A stretch of DNA of 64,000 nt from an uncultured Fibrobacter sp. Lineage in GTDB: Bacteria; Fibrobacterota; Fibrobacteria; Fibrobacterales; Fibrobacteraceae. A model generated the notes under the pieces. The model worked only from the letters and a program-made list of their open reading frames with translations. It was not told where the DNA came from and ran no database searches. Below are positions 52,383-62,914 of the stretch, in pieces; position 1 is the first letter of the stretch; each line of letters opens with the position of its first letter. The stretch spans positions 18,441 through 82,440 of the forward strand of contig NZ_CAMZCS010000014.1 of the NCBI RefSeq assembly GCF_947305105.1, written 5' to 3'. Both the position numbers and the translations under genes were made by a program.

Positions 52383-52419
52383 TTTTGTACTATCAAAATT
52401 ATCATAAGTCGTTGATTAT

Positions 52420-53337
52420 ATGAGTGATACGAAGTTATACCTTGGAATTGAAGCCGGCGATGCTTCCTTGAAAGTCGCCCTTCTGGACTCCGCCGAAAAG
52501 CGGGTTTTGAAGACCGCTGTCCTGAATACGGAGACCTCTCCGCTCGATGACGTTTTCTCTTTCGAAAGCGCCTTGCAGGACTGGGTGGACGAAAACCAGA
52601 TCGAGAACATCCGGGCTATCTCGGTGACAATTCCGGCATTCCGTTCTGTTGTCAGGCAGATTTACGTTCCCCCCGAGGCCGTACCCAATATGGAGGACTA
52701 CCTCAAGTGGTATCTCGGGCTTATTACCAATGCCGATCCAGGTGCCTATGTCGTTGACTACAAAGTACTTGGCGGTGGTAACGCTGCCCTGGGACAGTCC
52801 GTACTGCTTATCGCGGTCCGGCGTGAATGGGTCGATGCTTTGCGCAAAGGTTTCCGCAACAAGTCCCTGACTCCCAAGTCTCTCGAAGTCGACGTTCTTT
52901 CCGTGATGAACCTGATGGATGTCGCCGAACACATCAAGCATGTGGAATGTGTGGTCAAGGCGGATTACAGCGGCGTCACGCTTATCTGGCTTTCTAAGGA
53001 CAACCTTCAGGCCATGCGCGCGGTCTCCACGCTTTCCCTTGTCGACAAGAGCCGCGAAGAAGCCTTTGATTTCTTGGCGACAAATGTCGTCGAGCAGATT
53101 GCCATGGCCCAGACGGAAAATTCTGCGCCGAATATCAAGCAAATTCACCTTTGCGGCGATGTTGCCGAGGATTCCCTGTTTGTTGAAATGCTCCGCAAGA
53201 AGGACCCTGAATTGCAGATTGCCCTCATGGATTCCTTCTCCAATCTTCGTCTCCCGATTGACTCCGATGATTCCGCTTCTGTGCTCTGCTGCGCTGGTGC
53301 CATCGGGGCTGCACTGACCGTGATGGAGGGTGTATGA
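52420..53337 (+). CDS. pilM: PilM-like actin-fold protein of the pilus machine
   Basis: The 305-residue protein starts with an actin-like phosphate-1 segment (YLGIEAGDASLKVALLD), then VTIPAFRSVVRQIYVPP and a C-terminal CCAGAIGAALT (adenosine/phosphate-2-like) region. The order and the following PilN-like gene (ATGA overlap at 53334-53337) identify a PilM-type cytoplasmic protein that pairs with the N-terminus of PilN. It is shorter than typical PilM (about 350). The call depends on the neighbour. Confidence 0.75.
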   Translation: MSDTKLYLGIEAGDASLKVALLDSAEKRVLKTAVLNTETSPLDDVFSFESALQDWVDENQIENIRAISVTIPAFRSVVRQIYVPPEAVPNMEDYLKWYLGLITNADPGAYVVDYKVLGGGNAALGQSVLLIAVRREWVDALRKGFRNKSLTPKSLEVDVLSVMNLMDVAEHIKHVECVVKADYSGVTLIWLSKDNLQAMRAVSTLSLVDKSREEAFDFLATNVVEQIAMAQTENSAPNIKQIHLCGDVAEDSLFVEMLRKKDPELQIALMDSFSNLRLPIDSDDSASVLCCAGAIGAALTVMEGV

Positions 53338-54347
53338 TTCGCTTAAACCTTATTGAAGTTGCTGAACGCGAGTTCGAAGTCGATAATGTCTCGCCAGTCA
53401 ACTTGACCAACCTTTCCGACGTCCAGCGGAAGTCGAAGCGGAAGGCTCTCAATGTCTTCCTCGGTATGATTTTCCTCTGCGTCGCGTTCTGCTGTTTCCT
53501 CAGCATTTGTGGCGTTCCCACTGCTCTGCAGGGCATTTTCCCTGCCCAGTTCCTGGATCTCATCGGTGCCGAAGACCCGAGCCGTTCGGCCCTGTCTTTG
53601 GGTGCTGGTCAAATGACGACTGCCGGTGGCACGCTCGAAGCACAGCAAATGGCTGCTATAGCCGAGGCCAAGCGCCGCGAGGCTATGACGGTCAAGGGAC
53701 TCGTCGGTGCTATCAACCACCAGGCCTTGTTCAACACCAAGCGCTTGGACTACACGTCTTACTTGCCGCTCGAAAAGCTCTCGTTCCAGCGCACGGCGGT
53801 GAACCAGTTCTTCACGTTCATGTCGACCGCGACCCCCGACGATGTCGGTTTCTCGGATTGCGTGTTCGAAGCACCCAATTATTACTACGTTCGCGGATCG
53901 GCAGTGAAGCCCACGTCGCAGCGTACTTTCCTCGACCGCCTCAAGACGGTGAGTGGAAACTTCAAGACTCCGCCTCTGCCTGAAAACGCTCCGGCAACGG
54001 ATATCACCGCCTTTGGTGAATTCAACGTGACTGGTCCTAACCTTGCTGCAATTACTTCGTTTGTTCCTGCTGCCGAGGCCGCTTCCGAAGTCAAGAGCCT
54101 CAAGGCTCTTGCGACTACGAATAAAGTTGTGCTTTCCGGAATGGACAAGCCTGCCATCGAAGATCTCGGCGTCTACAAACGCTACACCTTCACGGCGACT
54201 TCTACTGCCGACTATGTTGATTTGCAGGCTTTCGTGGCCGCTCTTGCGGATTCGCCAATCCGAGCTAGCATCCGTAAGGCCGACCTCAAGTTTGTCAAGA
54301 AGGACCTGCTCTCGACGCTGTATATCGTGATGCTGGTCGGACAGTAA
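53334..54347 (+). CDS. pilN: PilN-like inner-membrane pilus protein
   Basis: The 337-residue protein begins MIRLNLIE, the conserved PilN tail that binds PilM, then has one membrane helix at about residues 42-65 (LNVFLGMIFLCVAFCCFL). A periplasmic coiled and ferredoxin-like part follows. PilN is usually ~200 residues, so this one is long and may combine PilN and PilO roles, since no separate pilO follows. It overlaps pilM by four bases and is followed by rsmD at once. Confidence 0.72.
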   Translation: MIRLNLIEVAEREFEVDNVSPVNLTNLSDVQRKSKRKALNVFLGMIFLCVAFCCFLSICGVPTALQGIFPAQFLDLIGAEDPSRSALSLGAGQMTTAGGTLEAQQMAAIAEAKRREAMTVKGLVGAINHQALFNTKRLDYTSYLPLEKLSFQRTAVNQFFTFMSTATPDDVGFSDCVFEAPNYYYVRGSAVKPTSQRTFLDRLKTVSGNFKTPPLPENAPATDITAFGEFNVTGPNLAAITSFVPAAEAASEVKSLKALATTNKVVLSGMDKPAIEDLGVYKRYTFTATSTADYVDLQAFVAALADSPIRASIRKADLKFVKKDLLSTLYIVMLVGQ

Positions 54348-54348
54348 T

Positions 54349-54876
54349 ATGTCCATTCGCATTACTGGTGGCATGCTTCGCGGAAGGAATGTTCCTTCGC
54401 CCGATTCCATGAAAACCCGTCCAACGGCTTCCCGTACAAGGGAGGCCTTGTTCAATATCCTGCAAAGTGTGGATGGGTTTAGAATGCTCGACCTTTTTGC
54501 CGGGAGCGGCATCATGGGCCTGGAGGCGGTAAGTCGCGGGGCGGCAAGCGTCATTGCTGTCGAGATGGTACATTCCCAGGCTCGCATGGTTTACCAGGCG
54601 TACAAGGCGCTAGGGCAAGAATCCAAGCTGCAACTGCTCGAAGCGAATGCGTTGACTTTGGACCGGGATAAGTTCTGCAAGGACAAAGGTTTTGACCTGA
54701 TTTATGCGGACCCTCCGTTCAAGAACATGGAATATCCGGACTTGCGCCCTTTCATCGATTGGCTGGAACCGGGCGGCGTTGCCGTGTTCGAGGCTCCGAG
54801 CCGGGCAATTCCTGCGTGGGCGAGCGATGCCGAAGTACGCCGTTATGGCGAATCATCGTTGCTGGTGTATAGGTAG
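54349..54876 (+). CDS. rsmD: 16S rRNA (guanine(966)-N2)-methyltransferase
   Basis: The 175-residue protein has RsmD features: RITGGMLRGRNVPSPD, RPTASRTREALFNIL, SAM motif LDLFAGSGIMGLEAVSRG, VEM and the catalytic YADPPFKNMEY. It methylates G966 of 16S rRNA. In many bacteria coaD follows directly; here coaD lies 5.3 kb on, past a surface-protein gene flanked by repeats. Its stop TAG merges with repeat copy E. Confidence 0.93.
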   Translation: MSIRITGGMLRGRNVPSPDSMKTRPTASRTREALFNILQSVDGFRMLDLFAGSGIMGLEAVSRGAASVIAVEMVHSQARMVYQAYKALGQESKLQLLEANALTLDRDKFCKDKGFDLIYADPPFKNMEYPDLRPFIDWLEPGGVAVFEAPSRAIPAWASDAEVRRYGESSLLVYR

Positions 54877-55026
54877 TGAGGGGATAGGGGTTAGGATCTA
54901 GAGACTAGGGAGAAATAACACGGCTTCGCCGTCTTATATTGACGCACGAAGTGCGTGATTCTTATTCACTAGCCACTAGCCTCTAGTCTCTATTCTCTAG
55001 TCTCTCAAAGATTCACTGCTCATTGC
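54874..55026. repeat. Heptad-periodic intergenic element, copy E (inverted)
   Basis: Starts in the rsmD stop (GTAGTGAGGGGATAGGGG), core at 54913-54961 in the D/F orientation, then CTAGCC and CTAGTCTC-type heptads and TCACTGCTCATTGCT. Confidence 0.9.
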
Positions 55027-55112
55027 TAAAAAAATTATCCGTTTTATACAAAATAAGTATATATTTAGAGCGGATTTTTTTCATTTTCCTTATCGCTTGA
55101 AGTGGGGGCTGG

Positions 55113-58100
55113 GTGCTTATTTTCTTCTTTTCGTTGCTTTGCTCTATAATATTTGTAGCAACAGCCAACGCAGATGTGACAATTGAAGGGGAGCCAAATT
55201 CATATAACGTATCCATCGGCGATACGCTTTCTGTCACGTCCAGGAAGAGCCTCCAGGTCGGCGAGAACTTCGTCAAGTGGGAAGTCGTTTCCGGAACGGG
55301 AACCTTCGTCGACGAGACCGAGGATTCAACCGGATTCATCCCTTCGTCTGACCCTGTCGTTATCAGAAGGGTGACAAGGACCCTGCCCATTTACGAAATA
55401 TCTGACAAGATGACCAAGTTCATCGTAGGCGAAAATAGTTCCGTTATCCCCTCGACACTTTACGGCGTTCGTGTATACTTCAATTCCGATGTTGGTGGAC
55501 CATTTCTGATTACTTGTATATCTCGACAATCGCCAACTATACTGAATTTTTACGGAGATTCTACTTTTAAAACTTTTGTCCCTATTGCGCCAACGGACTC
55601 TTTTATTTCGAGTAGGGACTGCTTTTTTTTTGAGGGATATAAACAATGTCTTATTAATGTTCAACCTAACGAAAATTACTACTTCTTTTTATATGCAGCG
55701 GGTTATCCCAATGCAAACATGAAGGATTCTATCCTTGTTAGGGTTGACCCTGCGTACACATTAGAGGCTTCGTATTCGGGCAATGGAGCTGCGTATGTAG
55801 ATTCTCTTTACAGAAAGGCTATATCGTACAACAGGGTCATAAGCACCGACACAACCAAGATATTCGCCATTCCCGGAAACGACAACGTATTCGATCATTG
55901 GGAGGTTGTCTCTGGTTCGTGTTCCATTCTGGATAGCGGTAGGGACACAACGGGCGTCATTGGTGTGAATAGCAATTGCAAGGTGCGTGCCGTATTCCGT
56001 GCGGGCACCGTCTATCCAGTTACGGGCACGCCCACTGAGTATAACTTCTATGATCACCTTTACGCTAATAAGACTGCAAACGGAAGTTCCGGTGTACGCT
56101 TCACATTCACTGCCCCGAGTTCGGGCACCTACGCCGTTGTTGTGTCTAACGAACTCACACAGGATTCCGCTGTGTATATCCGGTACACCTCGACCGACTA
56201 CAAGACAGCAGCGGTGACGGAACGCTTCCTCGGCACTTATTCCGAAACGATGACGCTGACCGCGGGGCAGGAGGTTGCAATTGTCGTCGCCAACACGGGC
56301 AGCGGCGCAAACCCGTTCTACATCAACTACGCGACGCAGGCCCACAAGATAACGCTCGGCACGGATGGGCATGGCAGGGTTTTTCCCGCAGGCGGCTACG
56401 CAACGGCTTACGCCGGCTCGCGTTATTCCATTTCCGCGGAGGCCAACGCGGGCTACCGCTTCTCCGACTGGCAGACGGTCTCGGGCACGCCCGCCGTCGA
56501 AGACAAGAACGCTCCCTACACGTACGTGACGGTGAACGGCGACGCCGAGCTGAAGGCGCGCTTCAAGGCGAGCTCGGTCTACACGCTCACCCGGACGAAG
56601 CAGAAATTCAACCACCAGGACAACTACTACAGCGAAAGCACCCGTTCGTCGGTCCGCTTCACCTGGACCCCGCCCGACTCTGGCTCCTACATGGTCAGCA
56701 TCGAGGCCGTCGACCCGGTGGGGGGCACCTTCACGGACTACGGCACCGACAAGAATTTCTCGACCCCCGTTTCGGAAAAACCGGTCTCCGGCACGTCTAG
56801 CTTCACCGTTCGCGGCACGCCGGGCGTCCCGCTCTACTGGACCTTCCAAGACAGCGGCAGCGGCATCCCGAACAAGTCCTTCAACGCCTGGATATCCGCG
56901 CCCTACGTGCTGACCGTGATTTCCTCCAAGGAGGGGTCCGCATACCCGTCCGGGAAGGTGTACACCGCCCCCGGCAACAAGACCATCCTAACTGCATGGC
57001 CGCATGGCGGCTACAAGTTCAAGTCGTGGGTGAACACCGATGGCGATATGACCATTGACTCTCCGAAGTCATCGCGCACAATTGTCGTGCCGAAGGATTC
57101 CGTCTGTACCATTAAGGCGACTTTCACGAACGACGAGTCCGCAGAGCCCGTGCTGAAAATCTCGAAACTGGACGTGGGCAACTATCCGGAAGTCTGTGCG
57201 CAGGTGTCCGTCACGGACAAGAAATCGGGCAACTCTTTCTATGGCCTGGTTTCGGGCGATTTTACGCTGACGCAGGATGGCGTTCCGGTCACGCCTGAGG
57301 TGACGAGCATTGAGAACGTCACGGGCGTTTCCGTGGTAATCGTGGTCGACGAGAGTGGTTCAATGATATACAACGACCGCATGGAGAAGACGAAGGCTTC
57401 CATCCGGAACTTTGTTGACAACATGGGCCCCTACGACAGAACTGCTATCGTCGGCTTCCGTGGAGAAGATTCGACCGTGGTTCACCTGGCGATGACCTCG
57501 GACAAGTCTTTGGCAGTAAAGGCCGTGGAAGAAGTTGATGTGGACATGAACGCTGCTACGAACATCCTCGTAGGTACTTATGTCGGCGTGGAGCAAATTG
57601 TGAACGAGACGAATCCGACGGCGGTCATCGTATTCTCCGACGGTGTAAATAACGGTGGTAGCAAGACATTAATGGAAACCGTAGCGTTCGCCAAGGCGAA
57701 AAAAACGACCATCTACTCCATCGGCCTCGAGACGGACAGCAAATACCCGCTGGAAGACCTTGCTGTCAACACGGGTGGCACCTTCACGTTCGCAAGCGAC
57801 GCGAGCGAACTCGCCGGTATCTACGCGGCCATCCGCGACAACATCATGTCGCAGTACATGGTGTGCTACCAGACGCCGGACACGGTCCAGAACGGCGACA
57901 TCCACACTGTGGCCATCAGCACGAAGTTCAACAAGATCACCACGAGCGACACGGCGCGGTGGAGCGAGAACTCGCTGCCTCCGACGGTCACGCTGACGGA
58001 GGCCACGAAGGAACTGATCGAGAATTCCCAGCCGTCGAACAACCCGCTCACGCTCGGCGTTTACATCAGCACGCTGGTCGGGATCAGCTACGCCAACGTC

Positions 58101-59819
58101 TACGTCCGCCGTTCCGGCACGGACGGTATCTTCACTCAGTACGCGCTGCACAACGTGCGCGACAGCCTGTGGGAATTCACGGTCCCGGCAAGCGTCGTGA
58201 CGGCACCGGGCATCGACTTCTACGTGATCGCCGCGGACGCCCTCGGGCAGGCGGGCAAGTCGCCCCGCATCCAGAACCCGGCGAACCAGCCTTACACGAT
58301 CTTCGTGGACAACGACCTTCCCGCCGTCGAGGCGGTGTCTGTGGCCTGCGAGGACTCGACTTCCGACCTGAAGACGTTCCGCTTCGGCATCAAGGACAGC
58401 GACGGTATCGACGCCGCGACGCTCTACTACAAGGATTCCCGCGCGGTGATCTACCAGGAGATGTCGCTCACGTACTCCGCCGACAACGACACGTGGGTCG
58501 CCGAGTTCCGCGCGAACGTACGCGACTACGACATGCTGGTCTATTACCTGCGCGTGAAGGACGGCAAGGGGGCGACGGTGCGCCATCCGGGCGAGGGGAC
58601 CCTCGTGACGGACGCCTGCCGCATCCACTACGTGGACAACGACAGCTCCGTCATCGACACGATCCCCGAGGATTCCATCCTCCCGCCGTCGCCGCGCGAC
58701 TCCATCGTGTACTCGCTCATCGCGGACAGCGCGGAGATGTACGACAAGGACCTGGACGGGCGCGCGGACTTCGTGCGCGTGCACTTCAAGGATGAACGCG
58801 AAGACAACATCACGAGTATAGATTCCATCTTCTGGAACTCCAACCGTGGCGAGTGGCGCTACGTGCCCGAGGGCACCATCAAGCAGGACCGCTCCGACGG
58901 GACGTGGTTCGGTGCTTACATCAACAAACCCTACAAGTACGGGCTGACCAAGGCCGACTCTGCCCATCCGCCGTTCCTTGCTTTCTCAACGATATATTCC
59001 GAGGACCTCGAAAACGTGAGACTGCTTGACCGCGTGGGCGCAGTCCCTGCCCGCGCGACCAAGTTCCCGGGGAAAATAGGCCTCGACGAGTACATGGACC
59101 CGAATTCGGAGATGCCTCCCGACACGCTGCTCGTGACCCTTTCAGAACCGGTCATCAATGTCGGCGACGAGAAGAGCTGGGAGAAATTTTTCCGTTATTC
59201 TGAATCGTGCGACGATACCGTTTCTCATCCGCTCAAGCTGAAACATTCTCCGAAGATTCGCGAGAACGGACAGCAGTGGATGCTGGTGCTTGACGACTAT
59301 TCGGTCAAGGCGGGCTTCTGCCTTTCGACCGATCCTTCTGCCACCTACGAGGACCTCGCGGGCAACTCGATGGGCCGCGGCGGAATCAAGATAGAAGGGA
59401 AGGACGGCTCGCTCTACCTGGCTGAGGTACGCCCGCTCCAGGCTGTCAGCGGCATCGGCAAGACTCCGAAGTGGATTCCGCCGGACGGCGACGAATGGGA
59501 ATCGCTGCCGGATTCGCTCTCCGCGATCAGCGTGAAAGCGACGATGCCGTACACCGCGGAAGTGTACATTTTCGACGGAATCGCATCCTACGTGACGCAT
59601 TTCAAACAAAAATTCGGCTACGACGGGGAGATGGATCAATCTATCCGTGGCAAGCCCGGCGACCTTTTCCGGCAAGGCTACTTGCACTGGAACAAGCGTT
59701 CCGATAAGGGCCGCAAGGCCGGCACGGGCGTGTACATCTGGAAGATTTTCTTCAAGTTCGAGGATGGACACAAGGAAACGAGGATAGTGAAGACGGGAGT
59801 GTGGAGAGGGAGTAGGAAG

Positions 59820-59822
<3 letters not shown>
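55113..59822 (+). CDS. Giant vWA-domain surface protein
   Basis: The 1569-residue product (GTG start 55113, G-rich site upstream) has a signal peptide (MLIFFFSLLCSIIFVATANA). Beta-rich N-terminal repeats follow, including DHWEVVSGSC and three SDWQTVSGTP-type units (also seen in Fibrobacter-type 'InlB B-repeat'-like sequences). A von Willebrand A domain at about 725-915 shows MIDAS residues VDESGS and VIVFSDGVNN. Further Ig-like parts and a C-terminal FlgD-like fold (GTGVYIWKIFFKFEDGHKE) end it. Metal-dependent binding of an external ligand is inferred. The first ~900 nt are AT-richer than the rest. Direct repeat copies E and F flank it, and its last codons and stop are heptad sequence. Confidence 0.9.
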
Positions 59823-60151
<329 letters not shown>

Positions 60152-60168
60152 TTTACTACATTTGAAGT

Positions 60169-60666
60169 ATGAATAAAATCGCCGTGTTCGCTGGTTCGTT
60201 CGACCCGTTTACGTTGGGGCACCTTGACGTGGTGCGCCGTGCATCGGCCTTGTTCGATACGTTGTGGGTTCTTGTTGCCCAGAATTCTTCGAAGCGTAAC
60301 TTGTTCTCTGCAGAAGAACGCAAGAGCTTTGTCAAGAAGGCTGTAAAAGAGCTACCCAACGTGCAGGTGGCCTCTTTCGAAGGGCTGACTGTAGATTACA
60401 TGAAGCAGGTCGGGGCTCGCTACCTTGTCCGCGGCATCCGCAATTCTTCTGATCTTGATTTTGAACAAACCGTCGCTTGGAACAACAAGGCTTTGTATGG
60501 CGATGCTGAATCCGTTTTCTTGCTGAGCGCTCCGGAGCACCTTTCTGTGAGTAGCAGCGTCGTGCGTGAACTTTTGGCAAATGGCGTGAAAGATGCCGCA
60601 CTTCTTTCTAAATTTGTGCCCGAAATTATTATTCACGATATAGTCCGCAATAAAGGGGACCGATGA
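60169..60666 (+). CDS. coaD: Phosphopantetheine adenylyltransferase
   Basis: The 165-residue protein shows the T/HxGH motif in GSFDPFTLGHLDVV, VRGIRNSSDLDFE and the C-terminal LSVSSSVVRELLANG. It adds AMP to 4'-phosphopantetheine in CoA synthesis. The stop overlaps the rhomboid start (ATGA at 60663-60666). Confidence 0.96.
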   Translation: MNKIAVFAGSFDPFTLGHLDVVRRASALFDTLWVLVAQNSSKRNLFSAEERKSFVKKAVKELPNVQVASFEGLTVDYMKQVGARYLVRGIRNSSDLDFEQTVAWNNKALYGDAESVFLLSAPEHLSVSSSVVRELLANGVKDAALLSKFVPEIIIHDIVRNKGDR

Positions 60667-61532
60667 AACCTTTTAGATATCTGGCCAAGCCCATTCGCGT
60701 ATTGCTCCTTGCGAACCTCGTCGTGTTCCTGCTTGCTTTCCTGGTCGGTGGAATTTTAGGATTCCCGGGGGGCGGGTACGGAACCCTTCGCGATTACATC
60801 ACGTATTTCGGGGCGTTTTTCCCGACAATCCCATTTGAGGCCTGGCGCTACTTTACCTACATGTTCGTGCATGTGGATTTCTGGCATTTCCTTTTCAACA
60901 TGCTCATGCTCTGGATGTTCGGTGACGAGGTCGCAGAATGGATGGGTACGAAGCACTTTACGGGCATGTACCTGTTCTGCGGCGTGTTTGCGGCGTTCTT
61001 TAGTGTCGTCATGTGCCTCTTGGGGCTTACCAACAACCCGATTATCGGCGCGAGCGGCGCTTTGATGGGTATCTTTGTTGCCTATTACCGCTTTTTCCCG
61101 GAACGTCGCTTGCTCCTGTTCTTCTTTTTCCCGATGAAGATAAAGTATGCAATGTGGGTGATGGTCGCGATTGATGTGTTCATGGCTCCGTCGGGTGACG
61201 GCATTGCGCATTTGGCCCATTTGGGTGGCGTCGTGGCCGGGTTCATCTACATGTATTTGTACGAGGGCGGTTTCCGCCGGCTGTCGGGAAAGTTGAATTT
61301 CGGTGGCCCGAAGGTGAAGGTGACTCGTGGAGGCAAAGCTTCTAGCGATGATGCTCGTAACGAGGAACCTTCCGATGCAATCGAAGGTGAAGTTTTTTAT
61401 GTGGACGAAGAAAAACGCATGGACGAAATCCTCAGGAAGGTCAGCCGTGAGGGCGTCCAGTCGCTGAGTCCTTCGGAAAGAAAATTCCTAATGGAGGCGG
61501 GTGAGCGCTTGCGCCGCCGCCGTGGAGGTTGA
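60663..61532 (+). CDS. Rhomboid-family intramembrane serine protease
   Basis: The 289-residue protein has about six membrane helices. The catalytic Ser is S131 in GASGALMG and the His is H186 in HLAHLGGVVAG; HVDFWHFLFNMLMLW before them is the conserved loop-1 and helix-2 segment. After residue ~200 a cytoplasmic extension ends in VDEEKRMDEILRKVSREG, typical of a rhomboid C-terminal module found in Bacteroidota-like taxa. It cleaves membrane-embedded substrates; the target is unknown. Confidence 0.9.
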   Translation: MKPFRYLAKPIRVLLLANLVVFLLAFLVGGILGFPGGGYGTLRDYITYFGAFFPTIPFEAWRYFTYMFVHVDFWHFLFNMLMLWMFGDEVAEWMGTKHFTGMYLFCGVFAAFFSVVMCLLGLTNNPIIGASGALMGIFVAYYRFFPERRLLLFFFFPMKIKYAMWVMVAIDVFMAPSGDGIAHLAHLGGVVAGFIYMYLYEGGFRRLSGKLNFGGPKVKVTRGGKASSDDARNEEPSDAIEGEVFYVDEEKRMDEILRKVSREGVQSLSPSERKFLMEAGERLRRRRGG

Positions 61533-61534
61533 TT

Positions 61535-62500
61535 ATGAAAAAAGTTCTTGGTATGGGTGCTGCCCTGGTCGATATTTTGGCGAATGTAGATGATGCCTGG
61601 ATTGAATCGCAAGGCGTGCAGAAGGGTGGCATGAACATGGTGGATTGGCCCCAGATGGAGAAGTTCCTCGGGGCTCTCGACAAGCCCCTGCGCGTGCCGG
61701 GTGGCTCGACTTGCAACACGATGGTCGGGCTTTCTCGCTTGGGGGGCAAGGCCGCCTTTATTTCGAAAATTGGCGACGACGAACTTGGAAAGCTTTTCCA
61801 GGAACACCTGAACAAGAACGGCGTGGAATCGAAGCTCGGCATTTCGGATGCTGCGACGGGTTGCGTGTTTAGCGCTGTAACTCCTGATGCGCAGCGTTCC
61901 ATGTGGACTTACCTTGGCGCTTCCGACTTCCTCGCGAGCGAAGACTTTGTGCCCGCGCTTTACGATGGTGTGGGGCTCCTGTATGCCGAAGGCTATAGGG
62001 CGTTCAATGCGGATTGTTTCAAGAAGTCGTTTACGCTTGCCCGCAGTTTGGGCGTGGAAACGGCGCTTGACTTCAGCAGCTTTGGTGTGGTGGATGCTTG
62101 CCGCAAACTGTTCGACGAACTCTTTGCTGAAAAGATGATTGACATTATCATTGCCAACGAAGACGAAGCCTTTGCCTATGCGGGAGTCAAGGAAGAAGCG
62201 GCTCTTGATGTGCTTGCGAAGAAGGCGAAAGTCGCTGTTGTGAAAATTGGCAAGCGCGGTGCCTTGATTGCAAAGGATGGCCAGGTGACGCACGTGCAGG
62301 CGGGCCCTGCCAAGGCCATTGATACGACGGGTGCCGGTGACCTCTGGGCGTCGGGATTCCTGTATGGCTACATGAACGGCTGGGATATGGAACGCTCCGG
62401 CAATCTCGGCAGCATCGTCAGCAACGAAGTTGTGCAGGTTATGGGCGCACAGATTCCCGATGACGGCTGGACCCGTATTTTGAATAGCATGAAGTTATAG
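61535..62500 (+). CDS. PfkB-family carbohydrate/nucleoside kinase
   Basis: ATG 61535 (GGAGG 6 nt upstream; TTG 61529 precedes) gives 321 residues. PfkB signature 1 resembles GGSTCNTMVGLSRLGGKAAFI (split here as GGSTCNTMVGL and GGKAAFISKIGDDELG). Signature 2 is DTTGAGDLWASGFLYG with catalytic D269. This looks nearer adenosine kinase-type PfkB members than ribokinase, but the substrate cannot be set. The stop overlaps the convergent brnA stop by six bases. Confidence 0.88.
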   Translation: MKKVLGMGAALVDILANVDDAWIESQGVQKGGMNMVDWPQMEKFLGALDKPLRVPGGSTCNTMVGLSRLGGKAAFISKIGDDELGKLFQEHLNKNGVESKLGISDAATGCVFSAVTPDAQRSMWTYLGASDFLASEDFVPALYDGVGLLYAEGYRAFNADCFKKSFTLARSLGVETALDFSSFGVVDACRKLFDELFAEKMIDIIIANEDEAFAYAGVKEEAALDVLAKKAKVAVVKIGKRGALIAKDGQVTHVQAGPAKAIDTTGAGDLWASGFLYGYMNGWDMERSGNLGSIVSNEVVQVMGAQIPDDGWTRILNSMKL

Positions 62501-62710
62501 CCATCGAATATCAAGTTTTCTTTTGTTTGCGGCGCAATCCGTAAGGTATGAGTCTATGAGAACTTGATAGGGAATGCCTATTTCTTTCGCCATTTTTTTG
62601 AAGTAATCAATTGTTTTTGCATTTAATCTTATGGTAATTTGTTTTTTGAGAATCTTGGCGTAAGGATTCTTTACTCCGTTCATTTTTGAAAAATCGTATT
62701 CGGCTTTCAT
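62495..62710 (-). CDS. brnA: BrnA-like antitoxin
   Basis: The 71-residue protein (MKAEYDFSKMNGVKNPYAKI) matches BrnA antitoxins: YDFS...KNPYAK, KKQITIRLNAKTIDYFK (ribbon-helix-helix strand) and GIPYQVLIDSYLTDCA. BrnA binds the RelE-like toxin BrnT and autoregulates. Only the first ~11 codons of a BrnT-like start are visible upstream. AAGGAG lies 7-8 nt before the ATG. Confidence 0.85.
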   Translation of the reverse strand: MKAEYDFSKMNGVKNPYAKILKKQITIRLNAKTIDYFKKMAKEIGIPYQVLIDSYLTDCAANKRKLDIRWL

Positions 62711-62771
62711 TAGTAAACTCCTTTTCTTTTATTTCAATAGTATTTTCATTCCATTCGAATTCTATTTGCAT
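62711..62771 (-). pseudogene. brnT: Possible brnT toxin start, truncated
   Basis: ATG 62771 begins MQIEFEWNENTIEIKEKEF, whose FEWNEN matches the FEWDENK start of BrnT toxins. The frame then runs into brnA and stops at 62607 without BrnT-like sequence. So this would be an N-terminal remnant of ~11 recognisable residues. The similarity is short, so confidence is moderate. Confidence 0.45.
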
Positions 62772-62786
62772 GGTGAATTTTTCTGA

Positions 62787-62805
62787 ATAATTATAATATA
62801 ATTAT
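62787..62805 (-). promoter_or_regulatory. Paired ATAATTAT sites upstream of brnTA
   Basis: Two copies of the 8-bp palindrome ATAATTAT (62787-62794 and 62798-62805) lie 11 bp apart, one helical turn, within an AT-rich promoter-like region. This matches a ribbon-helix-helix operator; it may also contain the -10 sequence (TATAAT). Confidence 0.55.
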
Positions 62806-62857
62806 AAACGGGTAAAAAATACAATATGCAAAAGTTAATTGTGCGAAAAATTCAATA

Positions 62858-62896
62858 ACAAAAGAACCGCCTTGTTTGAACAAGGCGGTTCTTTTG
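62858..62896 (-). terminator. Intrinsic terminator of ilvD
   Basis: A near-perfect 18-bp stem (GAACCGCCTTGTT with AACAAGGCGGTTC, extended by AAAA/TTTT) around TGA, 19 nt beyond the ilvD stop. Confidence 0.92.
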
Positions 62897-62914
62897 TTTA
62901 AGTGCGAGTGTTTT

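Noticed and set aside
57669..58967. Minus-strand 432-codon open frame in the vWA gene
   Set aside because: The GC-rich codon use of the vWA gene produces antisense openness; no start signal or motifs.
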